A DNA stretch of 64,000 nucleotides from Shewanella mesophila (GTDB lineage Bacteria; Pseudomonadota; Gammaproteobacteria; Enterobacterales; Shewanellaceae): positions 310,001 to 374,000 of the forward strand of contig NZ_CP080421.1 of assembly GCF_019457515.1 (NCBI RefSeq), given 5' to 3'. Below the pieces are notes generated by a model that saw nothing but the letters and a program-made list of their open reading frames with translations, had not been told where the DNA came from and did not search any database. Positions 45,408 through 55,178 of this stretch are shown here, piece after piece (position 1 is the first letter of the stretch; every line of letters begins with the position of its first letter). The position numbers and the translations under genes are program-made.

Positions 45408-46274
45408 CTACTTCAACGCAAAATAGATATCGGTTATCAACTCATGTTCGGCCACTTCAGGAAAGAAGTTGTGATATTCAAAGTAGAGTGGAAAGTCTCG
45501 CAACTCCTCACCAGTTTGAGGCAGCCATTCACGGTAGAATTGATAAATTTTATCATCCATCTGATCGTGTGGTCCGTGATGGCGAATAACGGCGCAGCGT
45601 CCAGCCGGAATGGTTTTAGTGATAATGCCAAATTCATTGGTTGCGACATCTTGCTCAACAGAACCACAGATATCAAAATGAAAATCCTCTGGGGGAACCG
45701 TATTAGGGTCGTTATAGGGAATGCCCAGCGTCTTACTCGTAGCGACTGGTGATTCACTGCTTTGTTTACGCCAATCGATGAATTGTTGAATCGATTGATT
45801 TAGGAATGTTGGGCTGCCTTGATGTTCAAGTACGGCAATTTTTATCGAATCTCTTTCTGTCAGTTGTACTTTCACTCTATCTCTCCTAGTCAATTTGACC
45901 TTAGTGTATTGCTGACTCCATTGCTCCCACTTTGGGGTTAATCGAAATTGCGATGGAGTTTGGTTAAAGGCATTTTTAAACGCACGAGAGAATGATTCAC
46001 TATTCTCAAAACCCGCATCTAAAGCGATGTCGGTGATCTTGAGTTCAGGGTGAAACACCAATCGATATGAGGCGCGTTTTAGTCGCATCATGGCGATATA
46101 TTTACCTACGTTTATGCCAGTAAATACCTGGAATTGACGATGGAAGTGATATTTAGAAAAGTGCGCCACTTCACTGAGTTGTTCAAGCGTCAGCGGCTGT
46201 TCTAAGTGCTGCGCGATAAAATCGCATACGGCTTCGATACGCTTACAGTATTTTGGGCTAACTTCTTGGTTCAT
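45408..46274 (-). CDS. AraC-family regulator with GyrI-like effector domain
   Basis: Protein of about 288 residues from the ATG at 46274 (GAGAG six bases upstream; an ATG two codons earlier is possible). The AraC double helix-turn-helix is N-terminal, about residues 10-115 (LTLEQLSEVAHFSKYHFHRQ and TDIALDAGFENSESFSRAFK), and a GyrI/SbmC-like small-molecule-binding domain fills the rest (GYDIC-like FHFDICGSVEQD, IPAGRCAVIRHHGPHDQM). This layout is that of E. coli Rob and many multidrug-sensing activators. Its targets are not visible: the flanks are tRNA-Ser and cyaB. Confidence 0.88.
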   Translation of the reverse strand: MNQEVSPKYCKRIEAVCDFIAQHLEQPLTLEQLSEVAHFSKYHFHRQFQVFTGINVGKYIAMMRLKRASYRLVFHPELKITDIALDAGFENSESFSRAFKNAFNQTPSQFRLTPKWEQWSQQYTKVKLTRRDRVKVQLTERDSIKIAVLEHQGSPTFLNQSIQQFIDWRKQSSESPVATSKTLGIPYNDPNTVPPEDFHFDICGSVEQDVATNEFGIITKTIPAGRCAVIRHHGPHDQMDDKIYQFYREWLPQTGEELRDFPLYFEYHNFFPEVAEHELITDIYFALK

Positions 46275-46543
46275 ATCCATCTCTCTTCAGGTGAGAGCTC
46301 ATTGTGAATGCTAGAGGGTCGAGTTACCTGACAGATATTGCTCAATCTGCTTTTCCTAACAGCTTATTTAGAGTAAGTGAGAGTAGGTTAAAAGGACGAT
46401 AGAATAAAGGCCATAGCCTTGCCAATAGTGTCATATCTGTAACGGAATTGGGTGGTATATGGCTAGCAAGTCGCAAGGATTTCTCTGCAGTTGAGTCAAT
46501 TGATGCTACCCTAATGCGACCCATTATCTTAAGAGTAGACGTC

Positions 46544-47098
46544 GTGAGCCATCAACATTTTGAGGGGAAATTTGAGGTTGAATTAAAGTACCGTATCCCA
46601 TCGAAAACTCAATTTCTAGACACATTGCAGCGTATGCACCATGAAGTGATGCTGCAAGATAACCTAGAGTTTGACAGCTATTTCGATACGCCAGAGCAGC
46701 AACTATTAGCCCAAAATAAAAGTCTCTGTATTCGGGAGATGCAGCCGTCGGGGATCAAACTATGGATAGTCAAAGGGCCTGAGGCCGATCGCTGTGAAGC
46801 CACCAATATTAGTGATGCTTATAAAGCCATGAGCATGCTGGAGACTCTGGGGTATGTCAGTGTACATAAGATGAGCAAGGTTCGCAGCATCTATTTTGTT
46901 GGGGACTTTCATATTACGGTCGATCATCTTGAAGGGCTGGGGGATTTTGCCGAGTTTGCGATTATGACCAATGAGGAAAGCTTGCTTGAGGATTATCGAC
47001 AGCGGCTATTGAACTTGGCCGCGCAATTTGGCTTAACCGAGCAAGATCGCGAGCATCGTTCTTATCGCGCCCTGCAAAGTGACAAGTTACCGGTATAA
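46544..47098 (+). CDS. cyaB: Class IV adenylate cyclase (CYTH domain)
   Basis: Protein of about 184 residues from a GTG at 46544, eight bases after AAGAG; earlier in-frame starts (46514, 46448) give N-terminal extensions unlike the family. The CYTH signature is FEVELKYRI (E-x-E-x-K). The rest follows closely the Aeromonas hydrophila class IV cyclase as I remember it: DSYFDTPEQ, SLCIREMQPSGIKLWIVKGP, EADRCEA, RSIYFVGDFHITVDHLEG and GDFAEFAIMT. Such enzymes fold as a beta-barrel and make cAMP from ATP, although some CYTH relatives are thiamine triphosphatases. Expression signals are weak; the gene stands alone. Confidence 0.88.
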   Translation: MSHQHFEGKFEVELKYRIPSKTQFLDTLQRMHHEVMLQDNLEFDSYFDTPEQQLLAQNKSLCIREMQPSGIKLWIVKGPEADRCEATNISDAYKAMSMLETLGYVSVHKMSKVRSIYFVGDFHITVDHLEGLGDFAEFAIMTNEESLLEDYRQRLLNLAAQFGLTEQDREHRSYRALQSDKLPV

Positions 47099-47185
47099 AT
47101 TGATTTTCTTTTGATATTAATACGCTACTGTCGTGGATACACGGATGCTACCGAGCATTTAACCTATAGTGAATAGCTTACACAG

Positions 47186-47620
47186 TTAGAATCCACGCCG
47201 TTTCCAAAATGCCGAAATTTGGCTTTCATCATCTCTTAGATGAACATTGAAGGTTTTTTCGGCGACGACTTTACCTTTTAGTTCAAGAGTCATCCGCCAT
47301 TTGCCAGTTTTATTATGTTCTGGTGCCCAGATAGTATCACCGAGATAGAATTTCCAGTCGTTAGATTCGATAAACACTTCGCCATCAAATGGCGGGCGAA
47401 TATTGTCATTATCATCAGGTATATCAGGATGATATATGCAGTATCTCAGCTTTTGATTCTTGGCTTTTTTGATTTGAGCGAGGAAGCCGAACTCTATATC
47501 TATCTCAGCTGGGACATGAACCGTTGCCTTAATAAACTTAGGCAGAGCATCACTATCCTCATCCCATTGGCTAAATATCCCCGCTTGTAAGATGGTGACA
47601 TCGGCATTGAGTTTCGACAC
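47186..47620 (-). CDS. DUF3859-family hypothetical protein
   Basis: Protein of 144 residues, cytoplasmic by lack of a signal or membrane segment, starting at a GTG about 11 bases after AGGG. It looks like an all-beta, immunoglobulin-like domain: GIFSQWDEDSDALPKFIKAT at the N-terminus and WAPEHNKTGKWRMTLELKG in the second half are the recognisable DUF3859 parts. Function is unknown. It is 34 bases downstream of the DUF971 gene on the same strand, so the two may be cotranscribed. Confidence 0.7.
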   Translation of the reverse strand: MSKLNADVTILQAGIFSQWDEDSDALPKFIKATVHVPAEIDIEFGFLAQIKKAKNQKLRYCIYHPDIPDDNDNIRPPFDGEVFIESNDWKFYLGDTIWAPEHNKTGKWRMTLELKGKVVAEKTFNVHLRDDESQISAFWKRRGF

Positions 47621-47654
47621 GCAGAAGTTTTCCCTTACTTGGCTTAAAACAGGG

Positions 47655-48044
47655 CTAGTTGTGGTACTTCACCGCCATATCGATCATCGGCTCGCGGCTC
47701 GCTTTAGCGGCACGAATTCTCGCGAGATAGTTTTCCCATAGTTCGACCTGATTGGTCGCTAAGTCAAATAACACTTTCCATGAAAATAGGCCGGTATCGT
47801 GACCATCATCGAAGACAATTTTAACCGCATAGTTACCCACAGGAGTGATAGCATCGATATTGACGTTTTTCTTATGGGTGACCAATACTGGATTGCCGTG
47901 ACCGTGGACTTCAGCCGATGGCGAGTAGACTCGGAGCAGTTCACAGCTTAACGTGTATGTGTTGCCATCATCGAAACTGACTTCGAGTAGGCGTGACTTG
48001 CGTTTAAGTTTAAGTCCTGTGACCTTGGGGCTTTGAACTGACAT
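47655..48044 (-). CDS. DUF971-family protein
   Basis: Protein of 129 residues. The beta-rich DUF971 domain (like the N-terminal part of gamma-butyrobetaine hydroxylase) is seen in LEVSFDDGNTYTLSCELLRVYSPSAEV, though that is read in parts, then VNIDAITPVGNYAVKIVFDDGH with TGLFSWKVLFDL. The DDGH-x-x-GLFSW motif is the family hallmark. Function is not established; a link to iron-sulfur or metal handling has been suggested for relatives. It commonly sits near hslVU, as here. Confidence 0.8.
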   Translation of the reverse strand: MSVQSPKVTGLKLKRKSRLLEVSFDDGNTYTLSCELLRVYSPSAEVHGHGNPVLVTHKKNVNIDAITPVGNYAVKIVFDDGHDTGLFSWKVLFDLATNQVELWENYLARIRAAKASREPMIDMAVKYHN

Positions 48045-48055
48045 CTGATTTGCCT

Positions 48056-48090
48056 TGTTGTGTTAGCTGTTGTGTTAGCTGCTGTGTTAG
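48056..48090. repeat. 12-bp tandem repeat
   Basis: TGTTGTGTTAGC occurs twice in direct tandem (48056-48079), and TGCTGTGTTAG (one mismatch) follows as a third, shortened copy. It lies in the gap just upstream of the DUF971 start and may vary in copy number by slippage. Confidence 0.75.
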
Positions 48091-48128
48091 ATAGAGAAAG
48101 CTAATACTCAGTTTTTGTTTATACAAAT

Positions 48129-48157
48129 AGGGCCTAAGTTGATATTTCCTAGGCCCT
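48129..48157 (-). terminator. Terminator of hslVU
   Basis: AGGGCCTA (48129-48136) pairs perfectly with TAGGCCCT (48150-48157); it is followed on the minus strand by ATTTGT, six bases past the hslU stop. Confidence 0.75.
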
Positions 48158-48163
48158 TGAGCA

Positions 48164-49489
48164 TTACAAGATAAAGCGGCTTAAGTCTTCGTCTTGTACT
48201 AAGTTATCGAGGTGAGCATTAACATACTCGGCATCGATAACTGTGTTGCTGCCCGATTTATCAGATGCTTCGAAAGAGAGATCCTCCATCAAGCGCTCCA
48301 TTACGGTATGCAGACGACGGGCACCAATGTTTTCGGTACGCTCATTCACTTGCCAAGCGGCTTCCGCAATGCGCTCAATACCTGAATCGCTAAACTCGAT
48401 CTTAACGCCTTCAGTGCCCATCAATGCTACATATTGCTCGGTAAGCGAGGCGTGTGGCTCGGTTAGAATGCGCTTAAAGTCGTTTGCAGAGAGTGCTTGT
48501 AGTTCGACACGAATCGGCAAACGCCCCTGAAGTTCAGGAATAAGATCAGACGGTTTTGACATCTGGAATGCACCAGAAGCGATAAACAAAATGTGGTCAG
48601 TTTTCACCATACCGTGCTTGGTGGTGACGGTGCAGCCTTCAACTAATGGTAGTAGGTCACGTTGCACACCTTCACGAGAAACATCAGGTCCTGATGACTC
48701 ACCGCGCTTACAGATCTTATCAATCTCATCGAGGAACACGATACCGTGCTGTTCTACTAACTCGATAGCCTGCTCTTTTAGATCATCTTGATTAACCAGC
48801 TTGGCGGCTTCCTCTTCAATAAGCAGTTTATAGGCTTCTTTGATCGACATCTTGCGACGTTTGCTCGCGCCAGGTCCCATGTTTTGGAACATGCTTTGCA
48901 GCTGATTGGTCATCTCTTCCATGCCTGGAGGAGACATAATTTCGATACCGACTTGAGGCGCTGCGATATCAATTTCAATCTCTTTATCGTTTAGTTGGCC
49001 TTCCCGCAGTTTCTTGCGAAAAACTTGGCGAGTCGCTGAATCATCTTTGCTTTCGCTGTCCCAATCCTCTTTAGGCTTAGGTAAGAGGGCATCGAGAATA
49101 CGCTCTTCAGCAGCTTCTTCGGCTCTAAATTTACATTTCGCCATCTGTTCTTCACGTGTCAACTTGATTGCTGCATCGGTAAGATCGCGAATGATCTGCT
49201 CAACTTCTTTACCAACATAGCCCACTTCGGTGAACTTAGTCGCTTCAACCTTAATAAAAGGTGCTTTAGCAAGTTTGGCTAAACGGCGGGCTATTTCAGT
49301 TTTACCCACACCGGTAGGGCCGATCATCAAGATGTTCTTTGGGGTGACTTCTTGGCGCAGATCTTCATTAAGCTGCATACGACGCCAGCGATTACGCAAT
49401 GCGATAGCAACCGAACGCTTTGCTGCTTGTTGGCCAATGATATGACTGTCCAGTTCATGAACAATCTCTCTAGGAGTCATCTCAGACAT
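48164..49489 (-). CDS. hslU: HslU, ATPase subunit of the HslVU protease
   Basis: Protein of 441 residues (E. coli 443). An AAA+ unfoldase with P-loop [10 protein letters not shown] (about 57-66), Walker [11 protein letters not shown], the pore motif GYVG, the family I-domain insert at about 110-245 and sensor-2 region [14 protein letters not shown]. It feeds unfolded substrates into HslV; known substrates in E. coli include SulA and sigma-32. It lies 54 bases after hslV, transcribed from the heat-shock promoter upstream of hslV. Confidence 0.98.
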   Translation of the reverse strand: MSEMTPREIVHELDSHIIGQQAAKRSVAIALRNRWRRMQLNEDLRQEVTPKNILMIGPTGVGKTEIARRLAKLAKAPFIKVEATKFTEVGYVGKEVEQIIRDLTDAAIKLTREEQMAKCKFRAEEAAEERILDALLPKPKEDWDSESKDDSATRQVFRKKLREGQLNDKEIEIDIAAPQVGIEIMSPPGMEEMTNQLQSMFQNMGPGASKRRKMSIKEAYKLLIEEEAAKLVNQDDLKEQAIELVEQHGIVFLDEIDKICKRGESSGPDVSREGVQRDLLPLVEGCTVTTKHGMVKTDHILFIASGAFQMSKPSDLIPELQGRLPIRVELQALSANDFKRILTEPHASLTEQYVALMGTEGVKIEFSDSGIERIAEAAWQVNERTENIGARRLHTVMERLMEDLSFEASDKSGSNTVIDAEYVNAHLDNLVQDEDLSRFIL

Positions 49490-49543
49490 AGTTTTCCCTT
49501 AATGCATGATGCATAGGTGATTGATTTCGAGCTTAGCTCAAGA

Positions 49544-50068
49544 TCAGTAGTTCAGTTCTTCAATCGTTTTAAATTGGTTGGTGAACACGCAGATATCACC
49601 AGCGATGGTTAACGATTTTTCGGCAATCTCTTTGGCGCTAAGCTCGGTGTTTTCTAAGAGTGCAGTTGCTGCTGCCTGAGCAAAGTTGCCTCCTGAGCCA
49701 ATCGCGATAAGATCGTTCTCTGGTTGTACCACGTCACCATTGCCCGTAATGATCAATGAGCATTCGGTGTCGGCTACCGCAAGTAGGGCTTCGAGTTTAC
49801 GCAGCACTTTATCGGAGCGCCAATCTTTAGCCATCTCGACAGCGGCGCGCATTAAGTGGCCTTGGTGCATTTCAAGTTTTGCTTCAAAACGCTCAAAAAG
49901 CGTAAACGCATCGGCGGTGCCGCCTGCAAATCCAGCTAACACTTTGTTGTGATAAAGGCGTCGAACCTTCTTTGCGTTTCCTTTCATCACTGTATTACCC
50001 AGTGATACCTGGCCGTCACCGGCAATGACTACTTGGTTGTTGCGACGTACTGAAACGATTGTGGTCAC
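49544..50068 (-). CDS. hslV: HslV, peptidase subunit of the HslVU protease
   Basis: Protein of 174 residues, the usual size. After removal of Met1 the active-site threonine is Thr2 ([10 protein letters not shown]). [21 protein letters not shown] and [17 protein letters not shown] are conserved. Twelve subunits form a two-ring proteasome-like chamber capped by HslU. It is first in the hslVU operon, with a sigma-32-type promoter about 60-90 bases upstream. Confidence 0.98.
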   Translation of the reverse strand: MTTIVSVRRNNQVVIAGDGQVSLGNTVMKGNAKKVRRLYHNKVLAGFAGGTADAFTLFERFEAKLEMHQGHLMRAAVEMAKDWRSDKVLRKLEALLAVADTECSLIITGNGDVVQPENDLIAIGSGGNFAQAAATALLENTELSAKEIAEKSLTIAGDICVFTNQFKTIEELNY

Positions 50069-50125
50069 GATATTTCCTCTTCTCTAGCCGATAGGTAGGA
50101 AACCCATCGGTGGACAATGTTTTAG

Positions 50126-50154
50126 ATATGGGGGATAGGATTTGAAATTTCAAG
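50126..50154 (-). promoter_or_regulatory. Sigma-32 heat-shock promoter of hslVU
   Basis: On the minus strand CTTGAAA (50154-50148) is followed after 14 bases by CCCCATAT (50133-50126). Both match the sigma-32 consensus (CTTGAAA, 13-15 bases, CCCCATNT) completely, and the predicted transcription start lies about 50 bases before the hslV start codon. Confidence 0.92.
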
Positions 50155-50270
50155 GGAGAAAAGTAGTGGCGACTGACTATCTCACCACTCTATGGCTGAT
50201 AAGCATCTGCTTAAGTGAGTGAATATCGATTCTGGTACTGTTCGGTATTATTCTGGTGCGCAGGAGGAAC

Positions 50271-50300
50271 CAAAATAGAAAACGGGCCAAAAGCCCGCTT
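50271..50300 (-). terminator. Terminator of argS-ftsN
   Basis: CGGGC and GCCCG pair around a five-base loop at 50283-50297, with TTTTCTATTTT following on the minus strand, 23 bases past the ftsN-like stop. Confidence 0.8.
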
Positions 50301-50319
50301 TAAGTGTTTGAAAGGTTAA

Positions 50320-50904
50320 CTAACTGCCTTCCCAGAACCAGATCTGGCAGCCATTTAAACCGCCGCCCTGTAGAATATGACGATGTTTCTCAGCTAAACG
50401 CTTACGATCATAGGGACCCAATACCACCTTGTACCAGATCCCACTGCTACCTTCGACCTTACGCACCTGAGCTTCGAGTCCTTGGAAAGCGATCATGGCT
50501 TTCATCTGTTCAGCTTGAGATTGCTTTCTAAATGAGCCACATTGCATCTGATAGGGCCGAGTTGGGCCCGTGCTTTCTGGAATATCCACCTCAACCTGTT
50601 TATTTTCCAGTTCCTGCTGATAGGTCCACTCCTCCTTTGGTTTTGGAGGAAGCGCATTAGGATCTTTTTTCTGCACTTTAGGTTTGGTCGCCTGTTCAAC
50701 AACGACCTCTGGGGTTACATCGCTGGCACTATCATTGATACTCCAGAGAAAGTAACCGAAGCCACCAATTAACCCAAGAGTCACAAGAGAAAGCAACAAG
50801 GGAAAACGTGTTGGCGCAGGTTGGGCAGACTTGCGTCTGCCACCTTTCGCCTTGGCTCGTGCTTTGGACGCAGGTTTTCTATTTGCGTAATCGCGATTGC
50901 TCAT
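50320..50904 (-). CDS. ftsN: FtsN-like SPOR-domain cell division protein
   Basis: Protein of 194 residues. A basic cytoplasmic N-terminus (RKPASKARAKAKGGRRKS) precedes one membrane helix (about 34-56, LLLSLVTLGLIGGFGYFLW), a Pro/Lys/Glu-rich linker, and a C-terminal SPOR peptidoglycan-binding domain from about 115 (PYQMQCGSFRKQSQAEQM, VVLGPYDRK). The two Cys (QMQCGSF and NGCQIW) fit the SPOR disulfide of FtsN. It is shorter than E. coli FtsN (319). It is 14 bases after argS; the nearness of hslVU matches the E. coli ftsN-hslVU order. Confidence 0.82.
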   Translation of the reverse strand: MSNRDYANRKPASKARAKAKGGRRKSAQPAPTRFPLLLSLVTLGLIGGFGYFLWSINDSASDVTPEVVVEQATKPKVQKKDPNALPPKPKEEWTYQQELENKQVEVDIPESTGPTRPYQMQCGSFRKQSQAEQMKAMIAFQGLEAQVRKVEGSSGIWYKVVLGPYDRKRLAEKHRHILQGGGLNGCQIWFWEGS

Positions 50905-50918
50905 CTTCCCGCCTTACT

Positions 50919-52664
50919 TTACATGCGCTCTAAAGTTTCGATACCTAGCAGATCCAAACCTTGCTTCAGCGTTTTCGCAGTAAGTTGTGACAGCAATAAA
51001 CGGCTCTTCTTCTCGGTTTCAGAATCTGCGGCGAGAACAGGACAAGCCTCATAGAAGCTTGAGAACGCACCTGCGAGTTCAAATAGGTAGCCACATAATG
51101 CGTGAGGTTGACCTTTAGCAACCATACGGTTTAGCACTTCGCCAAACTGGGCTAATTTAGTGCCTAACTCTTTCTCTTTATCATGTTCGAGCTTGATGCT
51201 GGCATCGCTTAAATCTACGTCTGTGGCACGCTTGAAAATACCGGCTACGCGCGTATAGGCGTAAAGCAGGTAAGGCGCAGTGTTACCCTCGAAGCTCAGC
51301 ATCTGCTCGAAGCTAAAGATATAGTCACTGGCGCGATTCTTAGATAGATCGGCATATTTAACTGAACTAATACCCACTACTTTAGCGATTTTTTCTAGTT
51401 CGTCTTGATCCATGTCTGGATTTTTACTGCGAACGAGCTCAAGTGCGCGAGTCTCGGCTTCACTTAATAGGTCGACCAATTTAACCACGCCGCCTGAGCG
51501 AGTTTTGAATGGGCGGCCATCTTCACCGTTCATGGTGCCAAAGCCCATGTGCTCAAGGCTCATGTTTGGGTTAACGAAGTTAGCCTTACGCGCCAGATTA
51601 AACACTTGTTGGAAGTGCAGGCCTTGACGTAAATCGACAAAATAAAGCGCGCGATCGGCGTTAAGTACGTTTGAACGATAGCGCATAGCAGCCATATCGC
51701 TGGTGGCGTATAGGTAGCCGCCGTCCGCTTTTTGGATGATAACAGGAAGTGGCTCACCCTCTTTGGTCTTAAATTCATCTTGGAATACGACTTTTGCGCC
51801 GTTACTTTCAGATAATAAACCTTGAGCATCGAGATCGAGTACGACTTGCTCTAAGTCATCGTTGTAGGCACTCTCGCCGCGAACATCGGCGCGAGTTAGG
51901 CTGACACCTAAACGGGCGTATACGTCATGGCAATGGCTCAATGAGATGTCGTTAAACTCTTTCCATAACTTGTTGCAGTACTCATCACCCGATTGCAGTT
52001 CGACCACGAGCTTACGAGCGCGGATGGCGAACTCTTCAGACTCATCGAAACGCACTTTTGCGGCGCGGTAAAAGCTTTCGAGATCAGATAGCTCCATTTG
52101 TGCTTGTTCGCCATTTTGGGCGCGCAGCTCTTCCATGTAAGCCAGCAACATACCAAATTGGGTACCCCAGTCGCCGACGTGGTTTTGACGGATCACCTTG
52201 TGACCTTGGAACTCAAGTGCGCGTACCACACTGTCACCGATAATCGTTGAGCGCAGGTGACCTACGTGCATCTCTTTGGCAAGGTTAGGTGAAGAGTAGT
52301 CGACCACGACAGTTTGTGGCGTTGGCAAAACAACACCTAAGTGGTCATCCTTTAACGCAGCCATTAACTGATTGGCTAGGGCATTGTCATCAATAAAGAA
52401 GTTGATGAAGCCAGGGCCAGCGATTTCAACTTTCGCCACTTGGCTATCTTGCGGCAAGTTGTCGATAATTAGCTGAGCTAATTCACGCGGATTTTTGCGT
52501 GCCACTTTGGTTAACATCATGGCTAAGTTGGTGGCAAAATCACCGTGAGTTTTGTCTTTGGTTCGGTCTACCTGAATACGCGCTTCAAAATCGGCCGGAA
52601 TGATCTCCTGCTGTTTTAGGGTATTGATGGCTTGTTCGAGCAAAGATTGAATATGTGATTTCAT
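50919..52664 (-). CDS. argS: Arginyl-tRNA synthetase
   Basis: Protein of 581 residues, class I. The HIGH motif appears as [12 protein letters not shown] (about 130); the N-terminal domain recognises the tRNA D-loop, and the C-terminal anticodon-binding domain has [15 protein letters not shown] with LLRL-like ends ([13 protein letters not shown]). As usual for ArgRS, no standard KMSKS is apparent. It lies between priA and the SPOR gene on the same strand, with a gap of about 124 bases to priA, so it may have its own promoter. Confidence 0.97.
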   Translation of the reverse strand: MKSHIQSLLEQAINTLKQQEIIPADFEARIQVDRTKDKTHGDFATNLAMMLTKVARKNPRELAQLIIDNLPQDSQVAKVEIAGPGFINFFIDDNALANQLMAALKDDHLGVVLPTPQTVVVDYSSPNLAKEMHVGHLRSTIIGDSVVRALEFQGHKVIRQNHVGDWGTQFGMLLAYMEELRAQNGEQAQMELSDLESFYRAAKVRFDESEEFAIRARKLVVELQSGDEYCNKLWKEFNDISLSHCHDVYARLGVSLTRADVRGESAYNDDLEQVVLDLDAQGLLSESNGAKVVFQDEFKTKEGEPLPVIIQKADGGYLYATSDMAAMRYRSNVLNADRALYFVDLRQGLHFQQVFNLARKANFVNPNMSLEHMGFGTMNGEDGRPFKTRSGGVVKLVDLLSEAETRALELVRSKNPDMDQDELEKIAKVVGISSVKYADLSKNRASDYIFSFEQMLSFEGNTAPYLLYAYTRVAGIFKRATDVDLSDASIKLEHDKEKELGTKLAQFGEVLNRMVAKGQPHALCGYLFELAGAFSSFYEACPVLAADSETEKKSRLLLSQLTAKTLKQGLDLLGIETLERM

Positions 52665-52788
52665 TGGCGTTTAATCGACAGTTACTTAAGATAAAAAGAT
52701 TCAGGGATAACCGCGTATTTTAGCCGTTAGTGGTGGCTAATTGCTATCCTCTGGGCTGAAATTCATGCGCTATTTTACATATTTTTTA

Positions 52789-54990
52789 TTACAACAGGTC
52801 TTGCGGGTCGCGATCTAGGCTCCAGCGGCACTTCTTGGCCAAGGGTAGCGCTTCGATTTGCGGCAGTGCGATTTCGAAAGATTGCTGCAGCTGACGGCGT
52901 TCTTTGGTTTGAAACATTAGCTGACGGCGAAATTTACCTGCTTTCTTATCCATAGGAGCAGGCATTGGGCCAATCACTTCACAAAGCTCATTTTGCGGCA
53001 AGATTGCTGCCACTTGATTGAGGAACTCATCGGCGTCTTCTGCGTTATGGGCTTCTGCTCGAAGCAGAAGCATATGCCAGGCAGGTGGCAGTAGCGCTTG
53101 TTTACGCTCTTCTAGCTGGCCTCTGGCAAATTCACCGTAACCTTTATGCATCAGTTCACGCAAGATCGGATTATCACACTGATGGGTCTGCAATAAAACG
53201 GTCCCTGGCTTACTTGCACGACCTGCGCGCCCAGAGACTTGAGTGTAGAGCTGACCAAAGCGTTCGGGGGCCCTAAAGTCGGCGCTAAATAGCGCGCCGT
53301 CTACGTCGAGTAAGCCCACTAAGGTCACATCGGGGAAATGATGACCCTTAGCCAGCATCTGCGTACCGACTAAGATTTTATATTCGCCTTTATGAATCGC
53401 ATTAAGATGACCTTCCAGTGCGCCTTTGCGGCTGGTGGTATCGCGGTCGATACGCACGACAGGGTATTTGGGGAACTCTTTTGCTAGCGCTTCGGCTAAT
53501 TGCTCTGTGCCGACCCCTTGTCCCATTAACATGGTACTTCCACACTGATGACACTGGCGCGGTATCGCATATTGATTACCACAGTGGTGGCAACGGATCT
53601 CACCAAGCGATTGATGTACTGTAAAAAAGGCATCACAGCGGTCGCATTCATGCAGATGGCCGCACTCATGGCAGAGTAAGGCGGGAGCGAAGCCACGTCG
53701 ATTAAGAAACAGCAACACTTGGTTGCCAGCATCTAAATGAATTCGCATCTCATTGAGTAGGGCATGGGACAGGCCGTTTTTTAACGGCTGATTACGAATA
53801 TCGACAATGCCTTGGCGCACCTTTTCTGCCACTCCAGCTCGCTCACCTAAGCTCAAGTGATGGTAGCGTCCCGATAGCGCGTTTTGTAATGTTTCTAACG
53901 ATGGAGTGGCGCTGCCCAGTAATACCGGAACTTTCTCTAAGTGGCCGCGCATGACAGCTAAGTCTCGGGCGTGATAGCCGACACCTTCTTGCTGCTTGAA
54001 GCTGCTGTCATGCTCTTCGTCTAGGATGATTAGCCCAGGATAGCGCATCGGAGTAAATAACGCCGAGCGAGTACCAATAATGATCGCGGCTTCACCTGCT
54101 CGTGCTTGACGCCAGGCGTTAAGGCGTTGGTTGTCAGTTAATCCCGAGTGAATAACGGCGACTTGGACATTAAATCTGTGTTTAAACCGACTAATGGTTT
54201 GCGGGGTGAGACCGATCTCTGGAACCAGAATAAGTGCCTGTTTACCCTGTTTCAGTACAGTTTCTAACAGCGCTAAATAGACCTCTGTTTTACCCGAACC
54301 CGTGATCCCTTCTAATAAGGTGCAGTGGTAACCCGTTTGCTGATTAAGTGTGGCAACGGCGATCGCTTGCTCAGGATTTAGCTTATGAGGCTCTTCGTCT
54401 AGAGATAAGTTCTCTCGCCAAGAGAGGTCGAGTTGGTTGTCTCTATCTTGGTAATGGATCCAGCCTCTATCTTGCAGTGCCTTAATTGCTGTTTTACTCA
54501 GCTCGAGTGCATTGAGCTCCTCCTGAGTTAGCTCACCCTCACTTAATTGCTGCATTACTTTGCGCTGGGCAGGGGCGCGTTTTAATGTCTCTATATCAGC
54601 ATTTTTTCCTGCATCAGTCACTTGCCAATAGCGGGTGCTTTCTGCGCTGACTTGGGCGCCTTTGCGCAGTGCAACTGGGATTGCTTGGGATAGCATCTGC
54701 CCTACGCTGCAAAAATAGTAACGCGCTGCCCATTGGGTCAATTTATACAGGGATTCAGGAAGCAGTGGTTCGCGGTCTAAAAATTCAATCACCGATTTTA
54801 TCTGCTGCGGGGCTAAGCTGCACTCGTCGCTTGTGCTGGTGACTAAACCGATCAGTTGCTGGCGACCAAAGGGGACTTTGACTCTTACTCCTTTTAGTGC
54901 CATCGGGATATCGGTTTCTTTCACCCGATAACTAAAGGTTTGGCGCATAGGGATAGGAAGGGCAACTTCAACAAACAGGGGCATAAACAC
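52789..54990 (-). CDS. priA: Primosomal protein N' (replication restart helicase PriA)
   Basis: Protein of 733 residues (731 if the ATG at 54984 is used instead of the GTG at 54990; MPLFVEVALP looks like the family start). The N-terminal DNA-binding domain is followed by a superfamily-2 helicase with GITGSGKTEVY (P-loop, about 230), LDEEHD, GSATPSLE and QVSGRAGRA. The zinc-binding insert has eight cysteines in CHECGHLHECDRC and CHHCGNQYAIPRQCHQCG. PriA reloads the replisome at collapsed forks. It is divergent from the FimV-like gene. Confidence 0.97.
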   Translation of the reverse strand: MFMPLFVEVALPIPMRQTFSYRVKETDIPMALKGVRVKVPFGRQQLIGLVTSTSDECSLAPQQIKSVIEFLDREPLLPESLYKLTQWAARYYFCSVGQMLSQAIPVALRKGAQVSAESTRYWQVTDAGKNADIETLKRAPAQRKVMQQLSEGELTQEELNALELSKTAIKALQDRGWIHYQDRDNQLDLSWRENLSLDEEPHKLNPEQAIAVATLNQQTGYHCTLLEGITGSGKTEVYLALLETVLKQGKQALILVPEIGLTPQTISRFKHRFNVQVAVIHSGLTDNQRLNAWRQARAGEAAIIIGTRSALFTPMRYPGLIILDEEHDSSFKQQEGVGYHARDLAVMRGHLEKVPVLLGSATPSLETLQNALSGRYHHLSLGERAGVAEKVRQGIVDIRNQPLKNGLSHALLNEMRIHLDAGNQVLLFLNRRGFAPALLCHECGHLHECDRCDAFFTVHQSLGEIRCHHCGNQYAIPRQCHQCGSTMLMGQGVGTEQLAEALAKEFPKYPVVRIDRDTTSRKGALEGHLNAIHKGEYKILVGTQMLAKGHHFPDVTLVGLLDVDGALFSADFRAPERFGQLYTQVSGRAGRASKPGTVLLQTHQCDNPILRELMHKGYGEFARGQLEERKQALLPPAWHMLLLRAEAHNAEDADEFLNQVAAILPQNELCEVIGPMPAPMDKKAGKFRRQLMFQTKERRQLQQSFEIALPQIEALPLAKKCRWSLDRDPQDLL

Positions 54991-55178
54991 AGGTAACTGA
55001 ATTTTAGGTATAAGCAGTGTAACCAGCGATTTTTGCTAGGGCTACCACTATCTGTTTGTTTGCTAACTTTTGTCCTAAATCGGCTCTGTTTTGGTGATGG
55101 GGATTTGTAATAAAGATGTTGAATCACAACTGATAATTGTGCTTAATAGAGGGACAGTTTTTATCATAAGACGATGAT

